From assembly GCA_963969365.1 (NCBI GenBank), contig OZ017760.1:496001-560000 (forward strand): 64,000 nucleotides of DNA. The letters are read 5' to 3'. The notes below the pieces were generated by a model. That model was not told the DNA's origin. It searched no databases and saw nothing but the letters and a program-made list of their open reading frames with translations. A program made the position numbers and the translations under genes. Below, piece after piece: positions 45,612 to 57,350 of this stretch. The stretch is from Asterochloris sp. CNOR1. Lineage: Eukaryota; Chlorophyta; Trebouxiophyceae; Trebouxiales; Trebouxiaceae. The stretch's first letter is position 1; the number at the start of each line of letters is the position of its first letter.

Positions 45612-46776
45612 CTGCAGATCAGGAGGGGGCAGGGTGTCAAACAGCAGCGTGCACACAGCAGCAGGGCAGCCTCCAGCCAGAAAGCAGGGGGTCAGTGCCC
45701 TGGGATGCATGCAGGACCTTCACTGAGGCTGCAAGGCAGCAGAGGAATGGCATGTACCAGGGCGCATGCAATTGTTGTAGGTGCCCAGAACACTGTCCCT
45801 CCGCCAGGACGGACGGACAGTGCCCTGAACAAGTCCCTGTTGCGGCCGCTGCTCGCCACAATGCTGCTCTGCAGCATTGATGACCAGCAGCATACAGCCC
45901 TTGACCTCCAGCTTCTTTGCACCACATGTGTTCCAGCGCACGTACACCATTTGAGACAGTGCTGCCAGTCACAAAACAGCGCAATGTGGCTGGAGACAGC
46001 ACATGTCACTGCTGTGGCATTGCAGCTTGCCAACGCACTTGGGAGGCCACCATGCATGCCATGTGAGTCAGCATTGCAGGCCCAAGACGCTGATAACGCT
46101 GCCTTAAAGCACGCCTGACCACTGTTTTCATGCAGAATTACAGACTGCGGACATGATGAAACCATCCTGGTGCCATGACGGACGGCACCATCTGGGTGCA
46201 ACAGTACTTCAGGACACCTTGGCTGTATTTCTGAGGGCCAAGGCCCATGTGCCCTGCTGCAGGTCTTCTGTAAGTGCCAGGGTACCTTCTGCTTTCTCTC
46301 ACCTGCTTGTGCAGCACCTGAAGTCACACAGAGCAGCAGAACAACTGCCTGGGAGATCTTCGTGATGCAGTCCCCCCTGCCCGTCATAGGAACCCAGCTG
46401 CCTCCAGCTAACTGCATGCTTTCTCCCACAGCGTTCGCTGCATGATCGTCCAGCTGCCCCGCCCACAAACCCGGGCAGCCCAACACGGCGGATCTCTGCT
46501 CGGTTGAGAATGAGCAAGAAGGCGAAAGGGAACTACAGAGTCTTGTTGCGCCAGCCTTTCCGGTCACTGCAACTATGACCAAATTGTCGCCACCCTGCCA
46601 TTGTTGTGATGGCAGACAGTTGAGGCCACGTGATCAAGGTGCTGGCTTCCTTGGCTATGCAGGGCCTGCTTCCTTGCCCTCTGGCGTGTACATGAGATGT
46701 GTGGATCAGATGTGTTCAGAATAGCTTGATGTATGAGAGGTTCACGGAATGCATGCAGGCAAGTGGGCGTAACACA
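45612..46776 (-). other. Probable 5' exons/promoter of receptor kinase
   Basis: Between the first placed receptor-kinase exon and the malate dehydrogenase stop. The signal peptide and first ectodomain exons should be here. Open minus frames exist near 45800-45870 and 46300-46580, but I could not join any in phase, so none is called. Confidence 0.35.
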
Positions 46777-49700
46777 TCACTTCTCCTGCTCGCTGAGGCA
46801 CTGCAGGGCCAGCTTCTTCTCCTCCACGAGCTCTTCACCTACGGCGCACACAGCTTTGCCATCTGAGCTGCATGAATTGCAAAGCAATGCAATGCGCCAG
46901 CTGGCAAACACTGTCACTGTTGAGCAGGGCGCATCCAGCAGTGGTGCAGCAGACACATCACGGCAGTGTCTTCTGGCTTTTGGAGGCGTTGCTGCTGCAG
47001 CTCTTTGCATATAGACAGCTTGCAACTATAGCTGGCAAGGGTCAGGGAGAAGCCGCATTGGCACCTGTTGCCTTTATCTTCTGCGCAGAGAAGTCGTCGA
47101 TGTTGAGGCCCTGCACAATCTCCCACTTCCCGCCGGAGCACTTGACCGGGAAAGAGAAGATGACGTCCTGCAGCAGACACAGAAACAGCTTGTCGCCGCT
47201 GTGCACAGGCATTGAGACACCAGCCAAATTTCAGCGCTGGCTGGGTGGGGCCTGCAGCAGACACAGCAGAATGAATTCTTAGATGTTTCGCAGCCCTATA
47301 CTGCACTGCTGACAACACAATACTGAGAGCACTGTGAACCACTGGCTGCCTGCATTGCTCTTGCTGGCCCCTGGCACCAGGCAGGTACTTGCAGGCCAGA
47401 CAACCAATTGCATTGTTGGTATGCTTACGGCTGGCCATAGACAGCCAGGAAAGATGCTGCATGCCGCGGGAGGAGGATGCACACCAAAGCAGGCAAAATT
47501 GAACATCACAGGGGAATTCTACCAGCAGCAGCGGCGCCACAGGCTCAGCAGTCGAGAAGCTGACCTTGGGGGTCCCATAGCTCCCGTCTGAGGGGACGCC
47601 CATGGACACCCACGTGTCCTTGGGGGTGCCCAGCACCCAGTCCCTAATGTGGTCGCAGGCGCTGCTGGCCGCCGACATTGCGCTGGATAGGTTGCGGGCC
47701 TGCAGCACAAGCCAGGGTTATTACACACTTACTTTGCAGCCAGCAGCCTTCACCTGCCATCATAGAGCTTTCCCAGCCTGTATGCAGGGCATGGCATCTG
47801 GGGCTGAGCCTGTTGTCCACCTCACACAGATGGCTTCCTTGCAGCCTCACTGTGTGCAAGAGGGCAGCTGTGGCAGTGATGTGACTGAACGGCTACCACG
47901 ATGCGGGAAAAAGCTGGGACTGCCTTAATTATAGCTGTCCTCAGAGGTATGCTGCCTGAGTGAACACAGACAAACGTGACAAAAGGTAGGCTTGCCATGG
48001 TGAGGGCTCGGCATGTGCGCAGTGGCGGGCTGCAAAGCCAGCAACAAGAGCTACGGTGCCACCAAAAGTGCCAGCAACCCAAAGCCTCCCAATCCTTGAT
48101 GCTGGCACACCCCTACGGGTGTTTGTGCATCAACCCACACCAGAACTACAGCAGCCTTGCCGGACGGCTGGCTGCTGCTTGGTGCCCTGGAAGCACGGCT
48201 TGCTTGGCCCCCTGCCACACAAGACATTTCTTAGTCACTGCAGATTCACCCTCTGTCACTGCAGGTTTCAATCACGCCTCCATGCAGGTGGTCGTCAACC
48301 GACCCCACACCACCATGACAGCAGTCACAGCCTGTGGCTGGACCCTGATGCCTGCCTCTGAAGATGCTTACCTCAAGTCTGCTGGGAGCTCAGTCCAAAC
48401 CACCCCCAGTAGACACATTCAGGGACTTGCCTTGATGATGGCTGCCCCCCGCTGCTGCACAGTCTCGATGAATTCCCCCTGCAGGTACTTGTCATCCCCA
48501 ATGGCCTCCTTGATGGACTTGCCCGCCGCAGTGCCATGCGTCACGTCGGGGTACTGCGTGCTGGAATGGTTGCCCCAGATGATGACATTCTTGACCTCGG
48601 TCACGGGGACGCCCGTCTTCAGGGCAACCTGCAGTTTGCAGGTAGAAAAACTTGCAGTGGAGTGACCTGTGGGCACAGTGCTTCGCTTGCTCAGGGACAA
48701 CAGCAATGATACGCCCCACGCTGTATGTCGCCCCAGCCCTGAGAATGACGTGAAGGTATGTGCAGGTGCAGCCCTCATATATTAAGATGCCAGTCTTCAG
48801 AGTCCTTGCTGGCAGACAGGTACAGTCATATCTTTTTGTGGCCAGGGTGGCAAGCATGTAGGAGCACACACCTGACCGTCTGCCCTGTGCGCTGCTCAGA
48901 GCGGGACGAAATCACCTTCTAGCAGGCCTCATCCCCCATTCGGACCTTGCCGCAAGTCCAATGCAAGGCCAACACACCTGCACTGGTGCCCTGTTGTGGT
49001 CAATGCCAGTCATGCATAGTGGCAAGCCCCTTGCCCCTTATGTAAGCATGAGTGAGCAAGTGAGGTTCAAGGTCCACTGACCAACTTTACTTTGAGCTCA
49101 TCTGCCCCAGCGCCCTGCAAATGTCCAAGCCAGTCAATCAAAGCAGCCGGCTGCAGCCACACAGCCAGGGATGCTGGGGGAGCGGGCTGACCGGGCTCAG
49201 CGTCTCTCTTACAGCGGCCCAGAGTCTCCCACTTGATGTATTGAACTATTTTTAAAAACAGGCTGTATGGTGGACTGACCTGCCCCAGCGCCCTGTTGTG
49301 GTCCAGACGGGTCATGCACGTGATGTTCTCGTCCTTGACCTTGGGCGCGTTCTCCTTCAGGATCAGGGCGTTGGTGTTGGCTGGATTGGCCACCACAAGC
49401 ACCTGCAGCCGCACCAGGCTCATGTGACATGGTGGGCATGCCCTGCAGCAGTGTTGCCTGGACTCTGCGGGGCAGATCAGCTCCTGCCTGTTCTGGGATG
49501 GGAGGGTTAGCCAGTGCCCCTACCTGCAGCCAGCACCAGCAGTCAGCCAACAGTGATGTCGGCAAGTCTGATCAAGTGTTGGCTGGCCAGGTGGGCGGTG
49601 GTCAATGTGCCGCCATTTGGGGAGCCGCCCCATAACAGAACCCTTATCGACACTGGCTGCCAGCTCAAAGGACAGACCCCCCCAGATGGCAACCCACCTT

Positions 49701-51209
49701 GACGGTGGGCTTGGCATGCTTCTCCAGCGCCGTGGCCTGGCCCTTGTAGATGGCCACGTTCTTGGCCATCACGTCCTTGCGCTCCATGCCACCCTTGCGG
49801 GGGAAGCCGCCCACCATGACTGCCACATCGATGTCCTTGCAGGCAACCTCAGGGTCGGTGGTGGTCACCACGCCTGCAGCGCAGAGGCGCAGCATCAGCA
49901 CATGGGTGAACAGCTGTGCATGTCTGCTGTTGCAGAGTGCAGGCCATCAAAAGGTCACAAGGCGTCTCTGCAGCAGGGAGGGCAAGTGGCAGGTGGATGA
50001 CCCTGGGATCTGGGACACCTGCTGCTGCAAAGCAAAGGCCACCTCAAGGTTGCAAGTGGCCCCACGTGTGCTGCAGGGAGGCGTAGGCAATTCAGAGCAG
50101 GGGGCGGCCAAGAGTGCTGTTGATGGGGTGACCTGAAGCAGGGGCCTAGTGCTGAAACCACAACGGGGCTGCTTGCTGTTGCGGCCAGCATCGAAATCAT
50201 GACGATGCGTGTGGCAGGTGATTGCAGGGTCAGTTGTGGCCCCCAGCACCATGTCGATGACAGGGGCTCTGACCAGGTGGGTACAACATGTCAACAATGG
50301 GAAGAATCTGATTCCACTAGGCTGTGAAAGCATCTGCAGCACAGCACAAGCCATGTTGTCACAGGTGCTGCCTGCAGACCTGCAGTGGGCAGGTAGGCTG
50401 ATAGGCAGTAGTGTCGCCAGGTGTTGCATTCTAGGGCGGAGTGTTTGAGGCAACGGCCTTCCATCACATCTGCAGCGCTTGAGGGTATCAGGGCTATCTA
50501 CAAGCGCAGCGTTGGCAGAAGGCTGGGTCTTTGAAACTGCCACAGGTCTGCAACCAGACACTGAGCACCAATGTTGATGAGACTGCAACACACCAGGTTT
50601 GCGACACCCCGCAGGGCTTGCCTTACAGCGGGGAGAGGATCACTCGATAAGCAGCCTGTTGACACACCCTTTTGGCTACACTATGCAAGTTTGGGAGGCA
50701 GGCAACATGTCCAGGGTACACAAGCCCAGCTCGCTCTGCAGCACGAGATAAGATAAATTGACGAGCCTCGAGGGCCCCCTCGTGAGCAGCAGATGAGTTT
50801 GCACCAAAGCAGGATTGCAGCAAACGGCCCCCAGGCTTACCTTGCAGCAGGGGAAAGGCTGAGTCGATGAGCTCCATCTTGACACCCTCCAGGCTCTGCT
50901 TGGCAGGCTCAATGTCCAGCAGGTGCAGGATGATGGGCTGGTCAGGGCCCAGCATGGCCCCACGGGCGACCTGGGGGCACAGCGCGTAGCCAATCTGGCC
51001 TGCACCATACAACATGGCTGCTCATAGGCGGGAGGCCAGGACCCTGTTTAGCAGTGATTGCCAGGGAAGGGCCCAAGGCTCCTTGGAGGCAGCATCTGGC
51101 CTACTGCACATGGAAATGCACTCTACAGCATGCTGTGGCACGCATGCAACTTTTTTGCAATCTGACCTGCAGCTCCGGTGATCAGGATTCTTTTCACGTC
51201 CTTGCCCAT
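46777..51209 (-). CDS. MDH: NAD-dependent malate dehydrogenase, cytosolic type
   Basis: Interconverts malate and oxaloacetate with NAD. Eight exons close exactly to 333 codons (332 aa, the usual length of the plant cytosolic enzyme): 51167-51209, 50841-50999, 49698-49873, 49280-49402, 48431-48628, 47565-47699, 47065-47167 and 46777-46838 (TGA). The ATG is followed at once by [18 protein letters not shown], the NAD-binding beta strand and Gly-rich turn, so there is no transit peptide. Substrate and catalytic residues are all visible: Arg92 and Arg98 in [19 protein letters not shown], Asp160 and Arg163 in LDHNRAL, and His188 in [10 protein letters not shown]. Intron 5 has a GC donor (ATCAAG/GCAAGT). 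Introns 2 and 4 contain degenerate copies of neighbouring exon ends. No C-terminal peroxisomal signal (ends LSEQEK). Confidence 0.97.
48984..49130 (-). repeat. Echoes of exon 4 end in malate dehydrogenase intron 4
   Basis: Exon 4 ends GACCACAACAGGGCGCTGGG then GCAG/GTCAG. The intron has GACCACAACAGGGCACCAGT then GCAG/GTGTG at about 48984-49021, and TTGCAGGGCGCTGGGGCAGA at about 49101-49130. Both are on the same strand and in the same order as the exon. Confidence 0.8.
50190..50680 (-). repeat. Echoes of exon 2 end and exon 3 start in malate dehydrogenase intron 2
   Basis: At 50616-50680 the plus-strand text GGCTTGCCTTACAGCGGGGA...GATAAGCAGCC...TTGACACACCC mirrors the true exon 2 end at 50835-50890 (GGCTTACCTTGCAGCAGGGG...GATGAGCTCC...TTGACACCCTCC). 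At about 50190-50250 a degenerate copy of the exon 3 start still translates as ATTDPAITC, compared with TTTDPEVAC in the exon. Confidence 0.75.
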
Positions 51210-52944
51210 ACTAGACTGGAAGTAAAATGAACGAGTTCCGATTGGGAGGATAGAGCAGCTTCTTGTTTCCGGGATAGCAAGACCGGCGAGAGCAAGACCT
51301 AAAATTCAAGCTGCGATCGTATCTGAGCGGGTTGCTGTGGCTGTCTACTGAAGTATAGCTGCTGCCAATCAAGTTGCAAACACCAGTGTCACATGATCTG
51401 ACATAGCCAAGTTCTAGAGCACAGCAGCGGTCATTGAGAAGAGTGCCCCTGCTCCCCAGCAGACAGCACCTGAGAGGTCACGACGAGGGAGACCTGGCAC
51501 AGCATCATCAAGGGGCTGCAAGCTGAGGTGGTGCTTGCATGGAAGCCTCAAGTCATGAAGGCAGTGCCTCCATGGGTGTCAAACCGCTGACTGTATGCTG
51601 AGCCTGGCTTCTTCCTCTTCGACTGGCATTCCTGCTGCAGAGTTCCACGGTGGGCCATACAAGACTGTTGAACAGGTGCAGGGCTCCTTGATGTGTAGTG
51701 GAGAGGCTGCCCAGACCAGGCTATCTTTCCTGGCACAGGAGCCTAGAGGTGCAGTGTGATGATGCATGCCGTCCTGCCGTTGCGCCAAGGAGTGCTGTGC
51801 GGGCCTGATGCTGATGTAGCTGGTTTGCAGGGGTGTTTCTCTCAGTGCAGGTCAACCTCACAGCATCTTGAAGTGTCCCTTCAAGAAGAGTGAGTTTCAA
51901 TCTGTCTGCAATGACAGTGCTTGTATTGTTTCTGATGTTTCCAACGCCACTTCCTTTTCTGAGAGCTTCCTCTCTGCTGCACACGCGTCATTGCAGGACA
52001 TGTCGCTTGCATTTGCTGACATCTCTGCAACGTCAGGGTCTGCCTCATGCCTAAGCCTGGTGGCAAGTGGTGTATCTACTTGGTCTGCCTGTGCACTTGT
52101 AGCAGGAGCTGGACTCCTAGCTGAGTACACAGCAAGAGCGCTCTGCATGCTGCAGGCAGACAGCACCTTGGCTACAAGCAAGGCTGGCGAGCACCCAGCT
52201 GGCCACAGTCTTGACTTGTGACTGTCCCTCGTGTCTGCAGGGCAGCCTGTTATGAGCATTCTGGAGGTCTACACGTGTTGCTGGGCTCAAGGCTGACACA
52301 CATTGAGCTCGTGGCCATAGCAGCCTTCTGCAGGTATGCGAGTGAATCGACAAGCCATGGCTGCTTGACAAGGCCCATGCCCCCTTGTGCATGGAAGCAG
52401 TGTCTGGTGATAGTGCTGGCGAGGAGGGAGAGGGCACCTGGCCCCAGCAGGGCCAGCTGTTGCAGCAATCAGCTTTGTGGCATGTCATGTCCTGGTGGCT
52501 GCCAATGGCCAGGGGAGCTTTGTGCTACCCCCTCAAAGGTAACAGGGTTCAATTTTTGGTTGTGCTGTGCGGCGCCCTGTTGCTGCTCTCCCAGAGGTGC
52601 TGTCATGGTGTGGTAACAAGGACCTGATGCTGTGATGGACATCTGTGTCTGAGGCTCTCAGCCAGGCATGTTGGAGCAGCATTGGCAGCAGAATCCCTCC
52701 AGCGGGCACCCCTCGAGGCCACATATCCATCTGCCACTCTGCCATGGGGACACATGTGCATCATCTGCAGGCAATACATCAGTTGTGCCTGCATATTGTG
52801 CCTTCTGCGTGTGTCCTGTCCAACTTGGTGCCTCACCCTGCGTTTGACCTTAAACCAGATGTGTCAGCTACAGCTTCATGTGAGCCATAGGAAGTCCACA
52901 TGCTTCCAGTGCTCATGGCTTTATGGCTGTGCTCTGCAGATACA
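51210..52944. other. Upstream of MDH; no supported gene
   Basis: The first few hundred bases should be the malate dehydrogenase promoter and 5' UTR (minus strand). Beyond that, an open region at about 51868-52260 can be read on both strands (117 codons plus, 120 codons minus). The minus reading is acidic and Ser/Ala-rich (DPDVAEMSANASDMS) and might be a real exon, but no neighbouring exon was found. Confidence 0.35.
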
Positions 52945-55900
52945 ATGTCTCATGTGTATTTCCAGCATCAAGCCAGTGGCAATCCGGTTGGGGTGCTGTC
53001 ACCAGATGGGGAAAGGGTGCAGCTGGAACGTGTGGCCAAAAGGTTCCACCTGGCACCAGGCAGCCTGACGCTGAAGAGTAAGACATCTGAAGACTTCATA
53101 GAAGTATCGACCTCTGAAGCTTTGCGCCTGGACGTGTTGCGGGACCTTGTTGCTGGCAGGGGTTCCAAGGAGCAGCCCTTCGAGGTCGCTGGCCTGAAGC
53201 AGGTGAGGGGCAGGCAGTCAGGTCAGCTGATTGGCTGGTGGGGCGTGCAATGACCAGGCAGGACGCATCTAGCTGAGGGCAATGGGCTGCCTGCCACCTG
53301 GAGGGGAGCATGGGTTGGTAAGGCTGCAGATGTCGTCCTGCTTGAGGTGCAAGAGCAGGCAGTGTGTCCCGCGGGAGGTCTACATGCCGCCAGGTCTATG
53401 CATGCTCTGAACCTGCGGCCATAGGAGATGTGTCTGCAGGCGCTTTGCTAAGCCTGCTGAGCTCACCTGCAGCACACAGCTGACGGCTTGGCAGGGGTGC
53501 AGGCGGTGAGGCAGTTTGGCTGTCCATCGTCCTGTTTGTGTTGCAGAGCATGCCCTGAGGTCTGCACATGCTGGGTCCCCCTTGTTGGGCAATCACGCAA
53601 AGGCGGAGCTGAGGGCTGTGGCCCACAGGCTGGGCTAGGTACAGTTCCCCTGGGGAGTGCGAGCTTGTCTGCCAGGGCTGCAGGGTGTGCTACGGCAGGC
53701 TGCGTGCCCTACAGGAGGCGCTCCTGTGGTTCCTGCCAGGGCTTCCATGCTCTCATGCCCACCTGCTCTGCCTTCTGGGCACACACAGCCTGATGGGCCA
53801 GCGAGCATCTGCAGGGTTGATCGATGTGTCAAGGCAGCAGGTGCTGCTCTGCAGCAGGTGCCATGTGTGGGGTGTTGTTCAGGGTGGCCTTGTGATTGTC
53901 CTGGAAGCTGTAGCCCTCATATAAGCACTGCACTTGCCTGCTGGGCCTTTGTGCATCAGTGCCTGCCGTTTGGGCAGCAACATCAGGCGAGAGGGCGCCG
54001 CAGTGCTGCCAGGGTTGATTCACCTGGTGCGCAGCTTTGACGGTATTCATGTCCCTGACCTGCAAGCACCTGCTGTGCAGATAGTCAGTGCTCAGAAGCT
54101 GGTGCCCACTGCGGCTTGCAGGAGGCTGCTGGCGCCTGCTGCCTGTAGCTGACCTGACAGCTGCACAATGGTTGAGGAACTGCCATGCTGCCCTGCTGGT
54201 CAACGCACCCTTTCAAAGGCTGGTGGCTTTGCTGCACTTAGGACGCAGTGTAGCATCCTAAAAAGGCTGATCAGCTCTCAAGTGGTGGGGCCTTGTGTCT
54301 TTGCAAGACCTGCCTCCGCCCGGCTGGTGTGACGGGCCGCCATCTTTGGTGGGCTGCTAGAGGTGGTTGATGCGCGCCACAGCAGAAGGACTGATGGGAC
54401 AACGCTGCCTGCAGGGCCGCACATCTCTGCAGGGATGGCTACCTTTGCAGCGAAAATCCCTGACTTCCCTGAGCGGCCAGATGAGGATGGCTTCCTGTGC
54501 TTTCCTGTGCCTGTTCCACTCTTGCAGGGGAGAACAGACATGCTCGTGCGCGATGTCTACAAGGCACTCTGGGAGCACGTCACCAGCAGCAGCTCTAAGG
54601 GCTTTGTGGTCAGCGGCAACGCAGGCATCGGCAAATCTTGGTGGCTGGTGTGGGTCCTCATCAAGTGAGGGCAGCACGTGGTGGTTAGGGGATGTATACA
54701 GTGAGGTGTTGCCTGGATTCCACTGTGCAGCCATTGCCCAGGGCAGGCTAGTATCCGGAGAGCCATCTGGCCTTGCACCCTGCTGCTGCCCAGCCCTCCC
54801 TCCGGACAATGCTGAGGTTGCTCAAAGCTGGCGAGGCGGTGCTGTGGCATGAGGAAATCGAGGATGATGTGGTTGATACTTTGTTTGACGGCAAAGGTGG
54901 AGCCAGGATGATCAAATCTGAGCAAGCCAGCACGGTAGGCTTCCTGTTACTTCTGTTACTTGGCACAGATTGCACCATGCAGAACGGGTGAGCCACAGCC
55001 TCAAGCATCGTGAGCCTACAGTGGGTGCCAGCATGTGTCCTTGCTGCAGCTGCTCGAAAAGGGTGACTCAAATTACCTGGTGGACGGTGCCAAGCCAAAG
55101 GCCAACAAAAGGATCAAAAACAAGTTGAACCTTGTGGCCCACTCCTACAAGCCTGACCGCTTCAAAGGCTATCTGCGCCAAATAAGCATTGTCTTCGAGG
55201 ACGCCCTCTGCATGATCCTTGGAACCCGACTGACATCTTGAAGGTGGCGGCAAAACTGCACCCCCATCTGAGCACTGTGCTGGTGAGCAATTTGTTGCAC
55301 GTGCCCACTTGTGTCATGTCGCCCTCATGCTTGCCATGGCGAGTCTGCAGGCCCACGATGGTCACCACCAGATGCTGCATGCAGGTCCAGGAGCGCCTCA
55401 ATCTTCATGGTGGCATCCCCTGGCAGGTTTTTGTCGCCTCAGTCTCTGACCCAATGACTGATGTTGAGAGAGCTCTGGTCAATCTCAAGTGAGACGACTT
55501 GGTTTCAGGCTTCACACCCGACAGTGTGGGGTCCCCTGACAGTGCTAGCCATAGGCTACTGGGTGAGCACTACTATCTGGTGGTCAATAGCACTGCAGTC
55601 ATGTAGCTGCAGAGTGTGCAATCACCCACCCCTGCCCATCAATGTTGTGCAGGTGACTTCACAACCTGGGACATCATGTTCAGGTCCAAACAAATATGCC
55701 GCAGGGTGGCAAAGTAGGCTATGCGGAGGTTTAGAGAGGAGCAGCGTGCGCTTCTGTCTGCAAGTGACGACCAGGGCCTCTCAGTGAGTGACTTGCTTTT
55801 CAAGCAAGCGAGGCCACAACATATGCAGGTGGCGCCTATTGTCGCATGCTGTTCTCCTAAAGGACGCCAAAGTTGCTTTGCAGGGCCTCAGATCTTTAAG

Positions 55901-56530
55901 AGGGCAGATGATGGAGTTGCACATGCACGCGACACTTCCGCAACATGCCAAGAGTAAAGTTAGGTGAGCTCTTGCAAGTGAGCGAAGCAGAAGAATGAGT
56001 ACTGATATTCTTTACATTGCAGAGAGCTTTTGCCGGCTCGTGAACGGGGAGGGCACAGCAAACCAGGTCCTGGCACCGCTGCCAAAGAGGTTACTGCGCA
56101 TCACCTCCCGCCACTGCACTTCAGCGATGTGAAGCAGCTGCCATCAACTGTTCCTGGAGTGGCGGGAGGTGCAGCACAGTAACCTCTGGTGGACGCATGT
56201 GCTGTTCCGATGCAGCGCACTTTCCCTGGCATTGATGCTGTACATCCTGGGAGTGGACGCATGTATGAGTGCACGGTCTCCTCGCAGCATGACCTGAAAG
56301 CTGGCATCTTTGAGACCCTGAAGCAACTTGGCAGCAGCACCAACCCAGCTACTGAAGTGGTGGTGCCGAGCTCAGGCACCTTCAATGCCTGGACCCATGG
56401 GATGAAGGTCCCCACACTGCCTGAATCAGCTTCATGTAAGGTAAAGCTGCACTGCAACAATATTAAGCAGTATCTGCTTCACATCTGTTGCTTGAATCAA
56501 ATCCTTAGATGTATGATATCTTGAGTTCGC
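52945..56530 (+). pseudogene. Crinkler/RHS-like P-loop ATPase, right copy, with distinct N-terminal header
   Basis: An ATG at 52945 after a TGCAG site opens an 86-codon exon to 53202 (donor GTGAGG) encoding a compact strand-helix-strand domain (VYFQHQASGNPVGVL, GERVQLERVAKRFHL). It resembles in pattern the ubiquitin-like header of Crinkler proteins; that is an inference. The ATPase module follows in the duplicated segment: Walker A GNAGIGKSWW in an exon ending at 54664, then about 54784-54934 (EAVLWHEEIEDDVV), then from 55052 (VDGAKPKANKRIK). Relative to the left copy, one base is missing at about 55213, which brings a stop soon after, and a TGA stands at 55490-55492 where the left copy has TGG. 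These lesions make an intact product unlikely. Whether header and ATPase form one gene is unproven. Confidence 0.5.
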
Positions 56531-56640
56531 TGTAAAGCAAGATTTGCATGCAAGATCTGCAGAGGGGCCCTGCTAGAGCGACAAGCTCCCAATCGAAGCA
56601 ACTGTGTCTGCATACATGAATATGCAGCGCAATCTGCCTT
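53460..56640 (+). repeat. Right arm of the ~3.2 kb inverted duplication
   Basis: This is the partner of 20190-23420 in opposite orientation. Similarity runs through exons and introns alike, so this is a DNA-level duplication rather than conserved protein only. The right arm starts just after the header exon and its spacer, and ends before the kinase-like gene. Confidence 0.9.
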
Positions 56641-57280
56641 TCGGGGTACCTCCATGTGAGATGTCCCCACTGGACATGAACTCCACTGTCCTGTCCTCAG
56701 GATCCTTCGGGCTCCGAGTAGGCACCCAGTCCTAAGCTCATTGATATTAGATGGCAAAGGTTCATCAAGATGTCTTGTGGTGGGCATGAGAATCATGACT
56801 AGGCTCTGCCGCGGAGCAGGCCTTCAAGCGCTTCACGCTGTGTTGCAGGGCGTGACATGCCTACTACAGGTCGGGATTCCGAAGGAACGAGTGACTGTAA
56901 GGCCTTGTTGTGCGTCAGTTCGCTTGGAGAAGCCAAGCAACAGACTGTTTGGCGTGCACTGAGGGAGGTGCGCATCGGCAATGGTGCAGCACCATCCAGT
57001 GGCTCAGTCCTCAAGGGATTCTGCTGACCCATCTCACATGACTGATTGTCCTTGCTGCAGGCAGATCCTGGGGCGACAGGTCATAGGACACCAATTTTGC
57101 TAGCAAGAGACTTGCTGAAGAGCTCATCTTGCAGGGGTGAGGCTGCATGTCACTGGTGGCTGCAATGGCACAGCCCGCTGTTCTGTGTCTCGCTCTACTG
57201 ACTTCAGCCTGATCTTAAAGCTCATTTCTGCATGGTTGCCCGTGAAGTGAGGCAGAGCAGATACAGCGAGGCCCTCTGTT
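56641..57280. other. Intergenic region between effector-like genes
   Basis: No exon supported. Near 57266 a ~45-base unit containing GGCCCTCTGTTATGGCTGCA begins and repeats into the start of the next gene. Confidence 0.4.
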
Positions 57281-57350
57281 ATGGCTGCAGCGGAGCAGCC
57301 CGCAGGTTCAGCAAGGCCCTCTGTCATGGCTGCAACGGAGCAGCAGCAGG
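57262..57350 (+). repeat. 45-base duplication across the start codon
   Basis: CAGCGAGGCCCTCTGTTATG, then GCTGCAGCGGAGCAGC at about 57265, is repeated as CAGCAAGGCCCTCTGTCATG, then GCTGCAACGGAGCAGC about 45 bases on. The duplication creates two in-frame ATG codons (57281 and 57326), each followed by Met-Ala-Ala. Confidence 0.8.

Noticed and set aside
51897-52259. 120-codon acidic minus-strand frame upstream of malate dehydrogenase
   Set aside because: Looks protein-like but has no start context, no joining exon and an equally long plus frame on top; left as unassigned.
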